Positions 8,023-15,505 of a stretch of 55,704 bases of DNA are shown here, in pieces. A program made the position numbers and the translations under genes. Below the pieces are notes generated by a model. The model ran no database searches. It was not told the origin of the DNA and was given only the letters and a program-made list of their open reading frames with translations. The DNA comes from Bacteroidaceae bacterium (GTDB lineage Bacteria > Bacteroidota > Bacteroidia > Bacteroidales > Bacteroidaceae), in contig JAFSRW010000082.1 of assembly GCA_017445925.1 (NCBI GenBank), positions 1 through 55,704 on the forward strand. The letters are read 5' to 3'. Every line of letters starts with the position of its first letter. Positions within the stretch are counted from its first letter, which is position 1.

Positions 8023-8652
8023 ATGACCTCTTATCTGAACACAGAGAATATAGCACGCAGTAAGGATGGAGTGGAGTATCATCCGCTCCGTCCTTTCTTG
8101 CCTGAGAATGCCAAGGTGTTGTTCCTGGGCAGTTTTCCGCCTCAGCGCAAGCGTTGGTGTATGGATTTCTATTACCCCAATTTCATAAACGACCATTGGC
8201 GCATAGAGGGGCAGATATTCTTTGGCGATAAGAACCATTTTGTGGATGTTGCCAACAAGTGTTTCCGGATAGATGAGATTGTGGCGTTCTGTCGGGAGAA
8301 GGGATTGGCTTTCTTTGATACCTCCACAGCCATCCGACGTTTGCAGGATAATGCCTCAGATAAATTCCTTGAGGTAGTAGAACCAACGGACATTCATGCC
8401 CTTATTTCCCAGTTGCCCCACCTTCGTGCCATTGTTACCACAGGCGAGAAGGCCACAGAAACCATCTGCACCTACTTTGGCATTAATCATCTACCCAAAA
8501 CGAACGAGAGAATCCCAATACCTAATCCGTTTGACCAAAATTCTCAATTGCGGCAAAACCGTCAAAACTCTCAACTATCAACTATCAACTATCATTATAC
8601 CGCCTTCCCTCCTCCTCACGCGCCTACCCCTTGTCGTTCGACAAGAAGGTAG
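8023..8652 (+). CDS. uracil/deoxyinosine-DNA-glycosylase-like protein, C-terminus frameshifted by a repeat
   Basis: Member of the UDG superfamily (DNA-deoxyinosine glycosylase type). Seen: LRPFLPENAKVLFLGSFPP (active-site region), DFYYPNF, GLAFFDTSTAIRR and AIVTTGEKA. The open frame ends in TAFPPPHAPTPC, unlike the family. The conserved ending YRLPSSSRAYPLSFDKKV through KMFHLLLR is present but in another frame (8598-8690). Between the two lies a 7-bp array (8541-8596). Gain of one 7-bp unit, or loss of two, would restore the complete frame. As it stands the gene is probably inactive, or it switches by slippage. Its start touches the cydB stop, so it is cotranscribed. Confidence 0.8.
   Translation: MTSYLNTENIARSKDGVEYHPLRPFLPENAKVLFLGSFPPQRKRWCMDFYYPNFINDHWRIEGQIFFGDKNHFVDVANKCFRIDEIVAFCREKGLAFFDTSTAIRRLQDNASDKFLEVVEPTDIHALISQLPHLRAIVTTGEKATETICTYFGINHLPKTNERIPIPNPFDQNSQLRQNRQNSQLSTINYHYTAFPPPHAPTPCRSTRR
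8541..8596. repeat. 7-bp tandem array that shifts the glycosylase frame
   Basis: Degenerate part (caattgcggcaaaaccgtca) followed by caactct and three caactat units. It joins the catalytic domain to an out-of-frame conserved C-terminus. Confidence 0.85.
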
Positions 8653-8671
8653 AGGCGTATAGTAAGATGTT

Positions 8672-9775
8672 TCATCTCCTTCTGCGATAAAGGAAGCTAC
8701 CGATGGCGAGGAGGATTATAAGCAGCGTTACGATGTAAGCCCAGATGTGGGTAACACGTGATGTGGCTGTAATGGTGTAGTCCTGAGGGATAAGGCGTTC
8801 GCCCGTGAAGGGATAGAAGATGGTGCCATCGGGCTGTAGCGTTCCGTTTCCTGTATCAGTAACCTTGCCGGGCATAGTAAGCGTGTATGGCACATTAAAC
8901 CAGAAGATGTTCAGTCGGTTCATGAACTCCTTATTCAGCTCCTTGCCCAGAGGATTGTCCTCGTTGAAGAACATGGCGTAAGCATCCGAGTGGAAGAAAG
9001 AGCGCAACTTATCATCCGGTTGGGCGGTTAGGATATCCTCCTCCCCTTCCATAATATAATGTACCAAGGAATCCTGAAGTTCTACGAAGCGCTCACGACT
9101 GACGGGTGGATTGGGGATAGAATCGTAATGAGCCACGATGAAGTCGAAACCCACCTTGAACAGATTATCATTCAACCATTTGGTAACGGCAGGCTCCATA
9201 TTGCCCAACTTCTCGTATGCCTCAGCTCCGTTCAGTCCTTGCAGCAGATTAGGCTGACCTGTGAACCAATAGCTAACGGCATCCTTGTCGGCATAATCCG
9301 TTGGCGCCAGTTTGAAGGAATCACCCACACAACAGAAGGTTTCCGTATATACGTATTCGGTATAGAACCAGCGGAAGCGCTTGTCCAGATTGGCGTTCGA
9401 CCTCATTTTGGTGCCGTTAAGCAAGAGGGGAGTCTCTTCGCACATTTTCCCTACAGATTCAAAGAACTTCGAGAACGATGTTGTTACCGTATCCCCCTCA
9501 CCGATGTCTGTATGTGAATTAAAAAAGGCATCAATATTCAGGCATTCTGGCAAAGGTTGTGACCAACCGACGCTTGTTTTGCCCCAAAGCGAGTCGCGCA
9601 TCTCCTGCGACATCACGTTGCTATACATAACCTCACGTGTACAAGGCATCGAATCATCATTATGAATAATTGTATGCATCACCACCTTGGGCTGATAGCA
9701 GGAAGTAAGGAGCAGCCCCACCACCAAACCGTAAACAGTAAACCGCAAACCGTAAACTAACTTATTTGTTTTCAT
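8672..9775 (-). CDS. lipoprotein of a sigma/anti-sigma operon, unknown function
   Basis: 367 aa. The N-terminal signal peptide ends in a lipobox, LLLTSC, with the Cys at residue 26. A large, mainly polar domain follows, then one C-terminal transmembrane helix (AYIVTLLIILLAIGSFLY) and RRRR, so it may be anchored at both ends. I recognise no domain. The signal-peptide core (LVYGLRFTVYGLVVG) is encoded by a 7-bp gtttacg/gtttgcg array (9725-9760). It overlaps the anti-sigma gene by 14 bp and is third in the operon with the ECF sigma factor, suggesting an envelope-stress or surface-sensing unit. Confidence 0.75.
   Translation of the reverse strand: MKTNKLVYGLRFTVYGLVVGLLLTSCYQPKVVMHTIIHNDDSMPCTREVMYSNVMSQEMRDSLWGKTSVGWSQPLPECLNIDAFFNSHTDIGEGDTVTTSFSKFFESVGKMCEETPLLLNGTKMRSNANLDKRFRWFYTEYVYTETFCCVGDSFKLAPTDYADKDAVSYWFTGQPNLLQGLNGAEAYEKLGNMEPAVTKWLNDNLFKVGFDFIVAHYDSIPNPPVSRERFVELQDSLVHYIMEGEEDILTAQPDDKLRSFFHSDAYAMFFNEDNPLGKELNKEFMNRLNIFWFNVPYTLTMPGKVTDTGNGTLQPDGTIFYPFTGERLIPQDYTITATSRVTHIWAYIVTLLIILLAIGSFLYRRRR
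9725..9760. repeat. 7-bp tandem array forming a signal peptide
   Basis: Four to five units of cgtaaac/agtaaac/cgcaaac lie in the 5' end of the lipoprotein gene. Confidence 0.8.
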
Positions 9776-10313
9776 AAAGCATCGTTTTAAATCGGGTGTA
9801 ACTTAAGATTTTCTCCTGATGCTGACGGCTTGTGTACACATTCTTCAGGGTGCTGCCAGCAGCGAAGTTGGATGTATAATAATGAGGTACTTCATTCACA
9901 TTTCCGTTAGGCGTATGCTGATACAGGAACAAGCCTACCAGCAATACAGCAGCCATAGAGCTAATAAATCTAACAAAAAAGAAGACCTTCTCCCCTACCA
10001 GCGTCGCGAATGGGGATTCGCTCCCCTTTGTGGGGCCATAGCCACATTCAGTGGCTACTCTAAAGACCCCAGTCGCCTCTCCCTCTATAGCGAGGGGCTT
10101 ATAATGAGTCCTCCCCCTAGAGGGGGAGTTAGAGAGGGTCTTGTCATACTCTGCCTCGCCTAAGGTCAGCTCACCTAACATCAGGCGGATGGCTTGCCAT
10201 TCCTCTGGGATATCAGGGCGTTGCAGCTCCAGCGCAAGCTTCTGCTCCTCGGCTGGAGAGGTCTCGCCTTCCAGGTATTTGTTGATCAGTTGTTCTATAT
10301 CCTTGTCTTTCAT
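9762..10313 (-). CDS. anti-sigma-type membrane protein
   Basis: 183 aa. An N-terminal cytoplasmic segment (MKDKDIEQLINKYLEGETS) resembles short anti-sigma domains coded beside Bacteroidota ECF factors. One transmembrane helix (FISSMAAVLLVGLFLYQ) is followed by a periplasmic tail. About 50 residues between them (from TLSNSPSRGR to FATLVGE) come from two repeat elements and are unlikely to be ancestral. It overlaps the sigma gene by ATGA and the lipoprotein gene by 14 bp. A role in sequestering the adjacent sigma factor is inferred from the operon. Confidence 0.75.
   Translation of the reverse strand: MKDKDIEQLINKYLEGETSPAEEQKLALELQRPDIPEEWQAIRLMLGELTLGEAEYDKTLSNSPSRGRTHYKPLAIEGEATGVFRVATECGYGPTKGSESPFATLVGEKVFFFVRFISSMAAVLLVGLFLYQHTPNGNVNEVPHYYTSNFAAGSTLKNVYTSRQHQEKILSYTRFKTMLYENK
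9985..10141. repeat. multi-hairpin repeat element inside the anti-sigma gene
   Basis: Holds nested palindromes: gcgaatggggattcgc, agccacattcagtggct, and a cctccccctagagggggag element (10107-10140). The roughly 157-bp block is open in the coding frame. Confidence 0.75.
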
Positions 10314-10804
10314 TGTTTCATCCTCCTTTTAAGTTCTATGAAGACCTTCTTTCTTGCTGCAGACACCATTGCCGTGATGGAGAGTTTGGGGATTCCCGTT
10401 TCCGACGATATTTCATCTACCGATAGGCCCTCCAACTGTCGCATCTCAAAGAGTTGTCGTTCTCGAGGCTTCAGCAAGTCCAGCGCCTCCTCCAGCATTC
10501 GCTCCGTATCCTTTGCTTCCAGAATCTCCTGAGGCGTACTCTCAAGCTCCCCTCCATAGAGGGAGGGGCTGGGGGTGGGTCTATTTTTACGATATTGGCT
10601 TACGCAGCAGTTCTTCGCGACTCGGATGGCCAGCGCCTCGATGTTCCGACTGGCATCTATCTGCTCGCAGTAGCGCCACAACTGCTCTATTGTCTCCTGC
10701 GCAGCATCCTCGGCATCCTCCTGCGAGCCAAAGAACTGAAGCCCCACCTTCAGCACCTTTTGGCGCAACCTTTCGGCTATATGTTCAAATTCTGAGCGTG
10801 TCAT
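10310..10804 (-). CDS. ECF-family RNA polymerase sigma factor
   Basis: 164 aa, with sigma region 2 (GSQEDAEDAAQETIEQLWRY) and region 4 helix-turn-helix (LKPRERQLFEMRQLEGLSVDEISSETG). The linker between them contains PTPSPSLYGGELESTPQE, encoded by a GC palindrome (10545-10582); linkers tolerate length change, so function is likely kept. First gene of the operon with the anti-sigma and lipoprotein genes (ATGA overlap). Confidence 0.92.
   Translation of the reverse strand: MTRSEFEHIAERLRQKVLKVGLQFFGSQEDAEDAAQETIEQLWRYCEQIDASRNIEALAIRVAKNCCVSQYRKNRPTPSPSLYGGELESTPQEILEAKDTERMLEEALDLLKPRERQLFEMRQLEGLSVDEISSETGIPKLSITAMVSAARKKVFIELKRRMKQ
10545..10582. repeat. GC-rich palindrome inside the sigma-factor gene
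   Basis: agctcccctccatagagggaggggct and flanking G-rich half, in the region 2 to 4 linker. Confidence 0.75.
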
Positions 10805-10862
10805 ACATCTATAATACGCATCAAACAGAGAAATGTTAAGTTGAAAAAAGAAAAAAAAGTTG

Positions 10863-11582
10863 CTATCCTAAGTTCAACACCTCCTGCACCTCTGTTTTAT
10901 ACTTGCGCGAGATGGGGAGGCGAAGGTCGTTCAGGATGATGTTCTCGCCCTCGCGCCCTTGGCAGGCAGAAATTCGGACCAGATAGGAACGATGGATGCG
11001 CAGGAAATCCTTCCCCAAAAGATTGGCCCAAGCAGAAATGGGGCGCTTGTTGCGATACTTACGACCCTCAGTAGCATAAATCCACGTTTCCGTGTCGCAA
11101 CTCTCCACATAAAGAATCTCCTGGCGTTGGAGTGTAACGGGCTGGCGGTCGCTGGTGAAGGTTATCGACTCCTCTACTTCCGGCAAATGTTCTTCAATTA
11201 TCCGCCCGACAAAATAATCGCCCAAGATAATCAGCAGCAGCATAGCCAGCAGGAATACAGGGTTCAGCAACATGGGGGAGATGACCATATCGGTTTCATA
11301 CAACTGACGATGGAGTGCCAATAATAGAGTATGTGCCAGATGAACGGCCAGGAAAGCCATCGTGAGAATGAAGAGCGTTAGGAAGCATACATTACGTATT
11401 CCCTGCCATCGCGACGTAAAACGTATTTGCGCCAACAGATAGCGGAACAGTACGGCCACAGGCAAAAGCGAGCTGGCAAGGAAGAATGCATCGGACAAGG
11501 CGTAACCCGCGCTGGAAAGTACAATGGCAAACAGAATAAGTGCCACCGTCCAATAGGAAATAATAAGTGCTGTACGTTTCAT
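10863..11582 (-). CDS. membrane-bound LytTR transcriptional regulator
   Basis: About 239 aa. Four transmembrane helices (such as YWTVALILFAIVLSSAGYAL and PVFLLAMLLLIILGDYFVG) precede a C-terminal LytTR DNA-binding domain: LQRQEILYVESCDTETWIY, NLLGKDFLRIHRSYLVRI and LPISRKYKTEV. There is no receiver domain, so it probably senses through the membrane part. The ATG at 11582 (MKRTALII) gives a sensible start. A TATCTTTG box on the minus strand (11591-11598) would start transcription only a few bases before it, implying a very short leader. Confidence 0.88.
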   Translation of the reverse strand: MKRTALIISYWTVALILFAIVLSSAGYALSDAFFLASSLLPVAVLFRYLLAQIRFTSRWQGIRNVCFLTLFILTMAFLAVHLAHTLLLALHRQLYETDMVISPMLLNPVFLLAMLLLIILGDYFVGRIIEEHLPEVEESITFTSDRQPVTLQRQEILYVESCDTETWIYATEGRKYRNKRPISAWANLLGKDFLRIHRSYLVRISACQGREGENIILNDLRLPISRKYKTEVQEVLNLG

Positions 11583-11690
11583 TTCGGAAGCAAAGATAAT
11601 ACTTTTCCCCCGTTCAAAAGCCATTATAAGGCCACAAAATCCCATTATAGAGGGTTTCGGCAATCAAACGAGGGGTTTTAACGGCAAAAA

Positions 11691-11724
11691 AATTTGGTGC
11701 CCCTACCCGAATGCCGTACCTTTG
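11691..11724 (+). promoter_or_regulatory. promoter of the ExbB-like gene
   Basis: TTG at 11694-11696 and TACCTTTG at 11717-11724, 20 bp apart; start codon about 55 bp downstream. Confidence 0.75.
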
Positions 11725-11779
11725 CCATCGAATTAAAATTCAGCAGCTGCAAAAAAAATGTTTAACCAAATTAAAAGTA

Positions 11780-12157
11780 ATGATTATGAATGCAATTTCT
11801 GATTTCTTTATGATGGGCAACCCTTGGTGTATGTCCGCCCTCACCCTTCTGTTAGCCTTGGTATTCCTGGCAGCATGGAAGGCTCCCGCTTGGGTACGTA
11901 ACATAGGCGCTATCGCGTTTGTTTGTGGATTACTCTTCGGAGCGTTAGGCCTCAATCAGATGTTTGGCTACATGCAAGAACATATGCAAGAAACGCTTAA
12001 AATCATAGAAGAGTCGGGCGATGTAACCCCCACAGATGTAGACATGTCCCCCGTTATATATGGCGGATACAAGTGCGCCTTAGTTCCTGTTATCTACGGC
12101 ATCATCATCCTTCTTATCTCCTTTATCGTTCATCTCTGCCAAAAACCGAGGATATAA
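11780..12157 (+). CDS. small MotA/TolQ/ExbB-like membrane protein
   Basis: About 125 aa. Two or three hydrophobic helices (CMSALTLLLALVFLAAWKAP, IAFVCGLLFGALGLNQMFGY, and a C-terminal ALVPVIYGIIILLISFIVHL). The pattern of WKAPAWVR, gain-of-glycine second helix and final GxxxALVPxxYG helix resembles small Bacteroidota MotA/ExbB-type proteins. A proton-channel function is not shown by the sequence. The start is placed after the promoter; ATG 11780 or 11786 are both possible. Confidence 0.6.
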   Translation: MIMNAISDFFMMGNPWCMSALTLLLALVFLAAWKAPAWVRNIGAIAFVCGLLFGALGLNQMFGYMQEHMQETLKIIEESGDVTPTDVDMSPVIYGGYKCALVPVIYGIIILLISFIVHLCQKPRI

Positions 12158-12185
12158 AATAAATGTTATTTAAACTTTCAGATAT

Positions 12186-12509
12186 ATGAAGCGTTATTGT
12201 CAAACACTTACTCTGGTGGATAACCCGGAGATGATAGAGAAGTACGTAGAGGCTCATGCACATGTGTGGCCTGAGGTGATTCAAGGCCAACGAGAGGTGG
12301 GAATTGTGGATATGCAGATTTTCCGCCACGGACGTAATTTGTTTATGATTATGGATACGGTGGATGATTTCGACTTTAAACGTGATATGGCTCGCCTGGC
12401 CACACTACCGCGTCAAGCTGAATGGGAAGCCTACGTGAGTCAGTTCCAAGGTTGCTCGGCAAATGCCCGGAGCGATGAGAAGTGGCAACTGATGGAGCGC
12501 ATCTTCTAA
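12186..12509 (+). CDS. L-rhamnose/L-fucose mutarotase family protein
   Basis: 107 aa, the family's usual length (RhaM/FucU-like, DUF718). Catalyses interconversion of sugar anomers in the cytoplasm. Seen: MKRYCQTLTLVDNPEMIEKY, AHVWPEVIQG with the conserved His, IFRHGRNLFMIMDT, and the diagnostic C-terminus EKWQLMERIF. No rhamnose or fucose catabolic genes adjoin it, though GDP-fucose synthesis genes lie 40 kb away. It sits 28 bp after the ExbB-like gene. Confidence 0.88.
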   Translation: MKRYCQTLTLVDNPEMIEKYVEAHAHVWPEVIQGQREVGIVDMQIFRHGRNLFMIMDTVDDFDFKRDMARLATLPRQAEWEAYVSQFQGCSANARSDEKWQLMERIF

Positions 12510-12562
12510 GCCAAAAAAAGAGAAGTGTGCCGCGTTTTGGCTACCCTTAGTACACCTTGAAA

Positions 12563-12603
12563 AATAAAAATCCCCTGTAAATGCTTGATTTACAGAGGAT
12601 TAA
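12563..12603 (-). terminator. intrinsic terminator of tRNA-Leu
   Basis: On the minus strand AATCC-T-CTGTAAAT pairs with ATTTACAG-G-GGATT around a short loop and is followed by TTTATTTTT. Confidence 0.88.
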
Positions 12604-12616
12604 AATTTTAGCCAAG

Positions 12617-12698
12617 TACCCAGAGCCGGGGTCGAACCGGCACGGGTTGCCCCACTGGTGTTTGAGACCAGCGCGTCTACCGATTCCGCCATCTGGGC
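12617..12698 (-). tRNA. tRNA-Leu (CAA)
   Basis: About 82 nt on the minus strand. GCCCAGA/TCTGGGT acceptor arms (G-U at the first pair), class II length with a variable arm, T arm CCGGTTCGACCCCGG, and a CTGGT-CTCAAAC-ACCAG anticodon arm giving anticodon CAA (codon UUG). CCA is not encoded. It has its own promoter and terminator. Confidence 0.95.
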
Positions 12699-12709
12699 TT
12701 TTGCGGTTG

Positions 12710-12739
12710 CAAAGGTACGTCATTTCTGCGAAACTGCAA
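12710..12739 (-). promoter_or_regulatory. tRNA-Leu promoter
   Basis: On the minus strand TTG (12737-12739) and TACCTTTG (12710-12717) are separated by 19 bp; transcription would start just before the tRNA 5' end. Confidence 0.85.
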
Positions 12740-12822
12740 AACATTTGGCTTATTTTTTATTAATGTGCCTGAATTGGAGCATCTTTTTTCGCTCAATTCT
12801 GATACTTTGTTTACATAAAATA

Positions 12823-12854
12823 TTGCATTGTATTGTAGAAATTTGCTATCTTTG
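12823..12854 (+). promoter_or_regulatory. promoter of the exported phosphoesterase
   Basis: TTG at 12823-12825 and TATCTTTG at 12847-12854, spacing 21 bp; ATG at 12884. Confidence 0.75.
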
Positions 12855-12883
12855 TAGGGGAAATGTAACAAATCAATAAAATA

Positions 12884-15310
12884 ATGAACCGACGAGAATT
12901 TCTACAACGTTCTTCGGTATTAGCAGGTGCAGCCTATCTGAACGTCCCTGCTTTTGCTGAAGCCCTTCGCACTTTGGGCAATCCCAATCTGGTTATTGGC
13001 ATTGTCAGCGATATCCATATCCGTGGCACAGAGACTGCCGATACTTTTAAACATACCCTTGAATACTTCCGCAGCCTGAAGGTGGACGGTGTTATCATAG
13101 CAGGCGATATGGCTGACCAAGGGTTGGAACCCCAGCTTAAGGTGGTGGCTGATACCTGGTACAGTGTGTTCCCCAATGACGAGGGACTGGACGGCAAACA
13201 TACGGAGCGACTCTTTGTCTATGGTAATCACGACTTGGAGGGTTATACGTGGAGCAGTGTCATCAACAGTGTGGGCAGTGAGACCGCGCAGTCGCAGGGT
13301 ATAGGAAAGCGTCCTGCCGAGGTGTGGAAGAAATACTTCGGAGAGGACTATACCCCCATCTGGTTCAAGACCATAAAGGGTTACCACTTTATAGGTGCCC
13401 ATTGGCATACCAATAATATTCCGGGTCTGGAAGAGCTGATGCAGCAGCATGCCGGTGAGTTGGAGACTGAGCGTCCTTTCTTTTATATTCAGCATCCGCA
13501 TCTGAAGAACACCTGTAACGGCCCGTGGGCATGGGGTCAGGATGACGGTACCGTAACAAAGCTGATGAGCCGCTACCCTAATGCCGTGGCTTTCTCGGGT
13601 CACTCGCACTCGCCCCTTACCGACGATCGCGACCTGTGGCAGGGAGCCTTTACCAGTATTGGTACAGCATCATTACAATACTTATATCCCATGCCCGCAC
13701 GCGAGAATACCTATCAGGACGACAGTAGCCTGCGTCCTGTTTACCAGATGCCCAACATGGACTGTTCAAAAGGTCGTCAGGGTATGATAATGCGGGTTTA
13801 TGACAGTGCCATTACCTTGGAGAGAAGGGAGTTTGTCTATGACCAGCAGCTGGATGAGAACTGGCTGTTGCCCTGGCCCATCTCGTTGTCTGAACCGCTC
13901 AGTTTTGAGAACCGTAGCAAGACGGCCCCTATACCCCAGTTTGAGGCTGGTGCCATAGCTGCCGTTACCCAGGCAAAGGGTAAGAACCGTAATGGAACAG
14001 AGACAGAACAGGTGACGGTACACTTCCCCAATGTATTAAAGAAACGTACGGGCGTGAGAGCCTTCGACTTTGAGGTACAGGTAGAATGGGAGTGGCTGGA
14101 CTGCCGCTTTATCTCGGCTACCAAGCGTGTGTTCTCGCCCATGAGTCTTTTTGCAGAGGATCAGGATGAGGGTGAGGTGACCTGTGTGTTTGCCCTGAGT
14201 GAGTTGCCCAAGGACCGTGACTACCGCTTCGTTGTCCGTCCGTGTAACTGCTATAGCGGCAAAGGGGCCCCCATCTATACGGGTTGGATAAAAGGCGGAA
14301 AGATTCCCAGCAGCCTGACGGCTACGCTAAGTATGGAAAAGCAGTTTTACAAGACAAATACCGACATCGCCATCGCGTTCAAGAACGCTCCCGTAGGTAC
14401 GGAGGCCTGGGTGGGTATCTATCAAGCAGGTAAGACACCCGGCAGCAGTGACAAGGCCTATACCTATCAATACACTGATGCTAAGGATGGTACAGTCAAT
14501 GTGAAGGTGACTGCTGCGGGTGAATATTTTGCCGTGCTCTTCAAGGATGGCGGCTATACGGAATGCTCAGAGCGCGTGCCCTTCTTTGTCCTGACAAGGG
14601 ACTATGACCCGGCAACGTTTGGAATGACAACCGACAAAACGGTTTACAATCAGGGTAATCCCATCCGTGTAACCCTTGCCGGTGCTCCTGCGATAAGCAA
14701 GGACTGGATAGGAATCTATGAGGACGGTATTGTGCCTAAGGAAGCCAAGTGCCCTTGTTATGTGTACAACAGCAAGACATCGGGAACCGTCACCCTGAAT
14801 ACCAGCGGCAATAATAACTGGACGAGTGCCCTCCCAACGGGTGTGTATTTCATAGGCTATTTTATGGCAGACGGTTATACCGAGCCCTTCGAACGCAAGT
14901 ATGTGGTGGTAGGCAAGCCAGCCCTACTGCGCAGCAGCAAGTCGGAATATTCCGAGACGGATGCGGTAGTCCTCTCTTACAGTTCACTGCCAACCCAATT
15001 TGCCTGTCAGCTCTGCAGTCAGACGGAAGGAGAGACAACATGGACTCCGGTGAAAGAGCTCTCAGGAGCCAGCGGTACCATAGAACTGGGACTTTTGCAG
15101 CCAGGTACACACAAATATGCGTTGTGCATTGAGGGGACTCCGGTTTCTCAGACACTGACCTTGAATATAAAGGAAGATGGTGAGACTGCTAATGCAGCTA
15201 TCTCTGCAGCTGTCTTAGGGACAGGCGTTTACGACCTTTCCGGTCGTGCAATGAAGAGGGTTCCCGGCCATGGGATATTTGTTGAAAACGGTAAAAAAAT
15301 ATTGAAATAA
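12884..15310 (+). CDS. exported calcineurin-like metallophosphoesterase with C-terminal beta domains
   Basis: 808 aa. The N-terminus MNRREFLQRSSVLAGAA has a twin-arginine signature, so Tat export is likely. The metallophosphoesterase domain (about 35-330) shows all metal motifs: IVSDIHIRG, AGDMADQG, YGNHDLEG, and GHSHSP near residue 240. Two or three Ig-like beta domains follow (FYKTNTDIAIAF and VYNQGNPIRVTLAGAP begin similar repeats). The last 25 residues (GVYDLSGRAMK ending GIFVENGKKILK) resemble C-terminal sorting or anchoring tails common in Prevotella secreted proteins. The substrate is unknown; the gene is monocistronic. Confidence 0.88.
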   Translation: MNRREFLQRSSVLAGAAYLNVPAFAEALRTLGNPNLVIGIVSDIHIRGTETADTFKHTLEYFRSLKVDGVIIAGDMADQGLEPQLKVVADTWYSVFPNDEGLDGKHTERLFVYGNHDLEGYTWSSVINSVGSETAQSQGIGKRPAEVWKKYFGEDYTPIWFKTIKGYHFIGAHWHTNNIPGLEELMQQHAGELETERPFFYIQHPHLKNTCNGPWAWGQDDGTVTKLMSRYPNAVAFSGHSHSPLTDDRDLWQGAFTSIGTASLQYLYPMPARENTYQDDSSLRPVYQMPNMDCSKGRQGMIMRVYDSAITLERREFVYDQQLDENWLLPWPISLSEPLSFENRSKTAPIPQFEAGAIAAVTQAKGKNRNGTETEQVTVHFPNVLKKRTGVRAFDFEVQVEWEWLDCRFISATKRVFSPMSLFAEDQDEGEVTCVFALSELPKDRDYRFVVRPCNCYSGKGAPIYTGWIKGGKIPSSLTATLSMEKQFYKTNTDIAIAFKNAPVGTEAWVGIYQAGKTPGSSDKAYTYQYTDAKDGTVNVKVTAAGEYFAVLFKDGGYTECSERVPFFVLTRDYDPATFGMTTDKTVYNQGNPIRVTLAGAPAISKDWIGIYEDGIVPKEAKCPCYVYNSKTSGTVTLNTSGNNNWTSALPTGVYFIGYFMADGYTEPFERKYVVVGKPALLRSSKSEYSETDAVVLSYSSLPTQFACQLCSQTEGETTWTPVKELSGASGTIELGLLQPGTHKYALCIEGTPVSQTLTLNIKEDGETANAAISAAVLGTGVYDLSGRAMKRVPGHGIFVENGKKILK

Positions 15311-15335
15311 AATATAGAAAATAATAGGAAAAGTT

Positions 15336-15365
15336 TTGCGGTTTAATAGAAATATTGTACCTTTG
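15336..15365 (+). promoter_or_regulatory. promoter of a short transcript or leader
   Basis: TTG at 15336-15338 and TACCTTTG at 15358-15365, spacing 19 bp. It drives a region that reaches a terminator-like hairpin only about 55 bases later. Confidence 0.78.
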
Positions 15366-15371
15366 CGGTCG

Positions 15372-15425
15372 TAAAAAACCTGGGTAGCAGAAAGAATGTG
15401 TCAGCCAAAGGTTGGCACATTTTTT
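15372..15425 (+). ncRNA. candidate small RNA or attenuated leader
   Basis: About 54 nt from the predicted start after the 15358 box to the T-run at 15420-15425. It ends in a 10-bp hairpin (TGTGTCAGCC, loop AAA, GGTTGGCACA; two G-U pairs) followed by six Ts. It could be a free small RNA, or an attenuator for the gene at 15506. No open frame of note lies inside. Confidence 0.4.
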
Positions 15426-15459
15426 CTTATGTGCCTTGAAGGGTCCCCTGATTGCTATA

Positions 15460-15469
15460 GGGGGGGGGG
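15460..15469 (+). repeat. ten-G homopolymer before a gene
   Basis: G10 tract 36 bp before the ATG at 15506, between the terminator-like hairpin and the gene. Confidence 0.7.
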
Positions 15470-15505
15470 TGAGTAATATGCAGTAGTATAAGGTAAAAAG
15501 ATGTT

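Noticed and set aside
8598-8652. Programmed ribosomal frameshift in the glycosylase gene
   Set aside because: No slippery heptamer with a downstream structure is evident; a change in 7-bp unit number explains the shift more simply.
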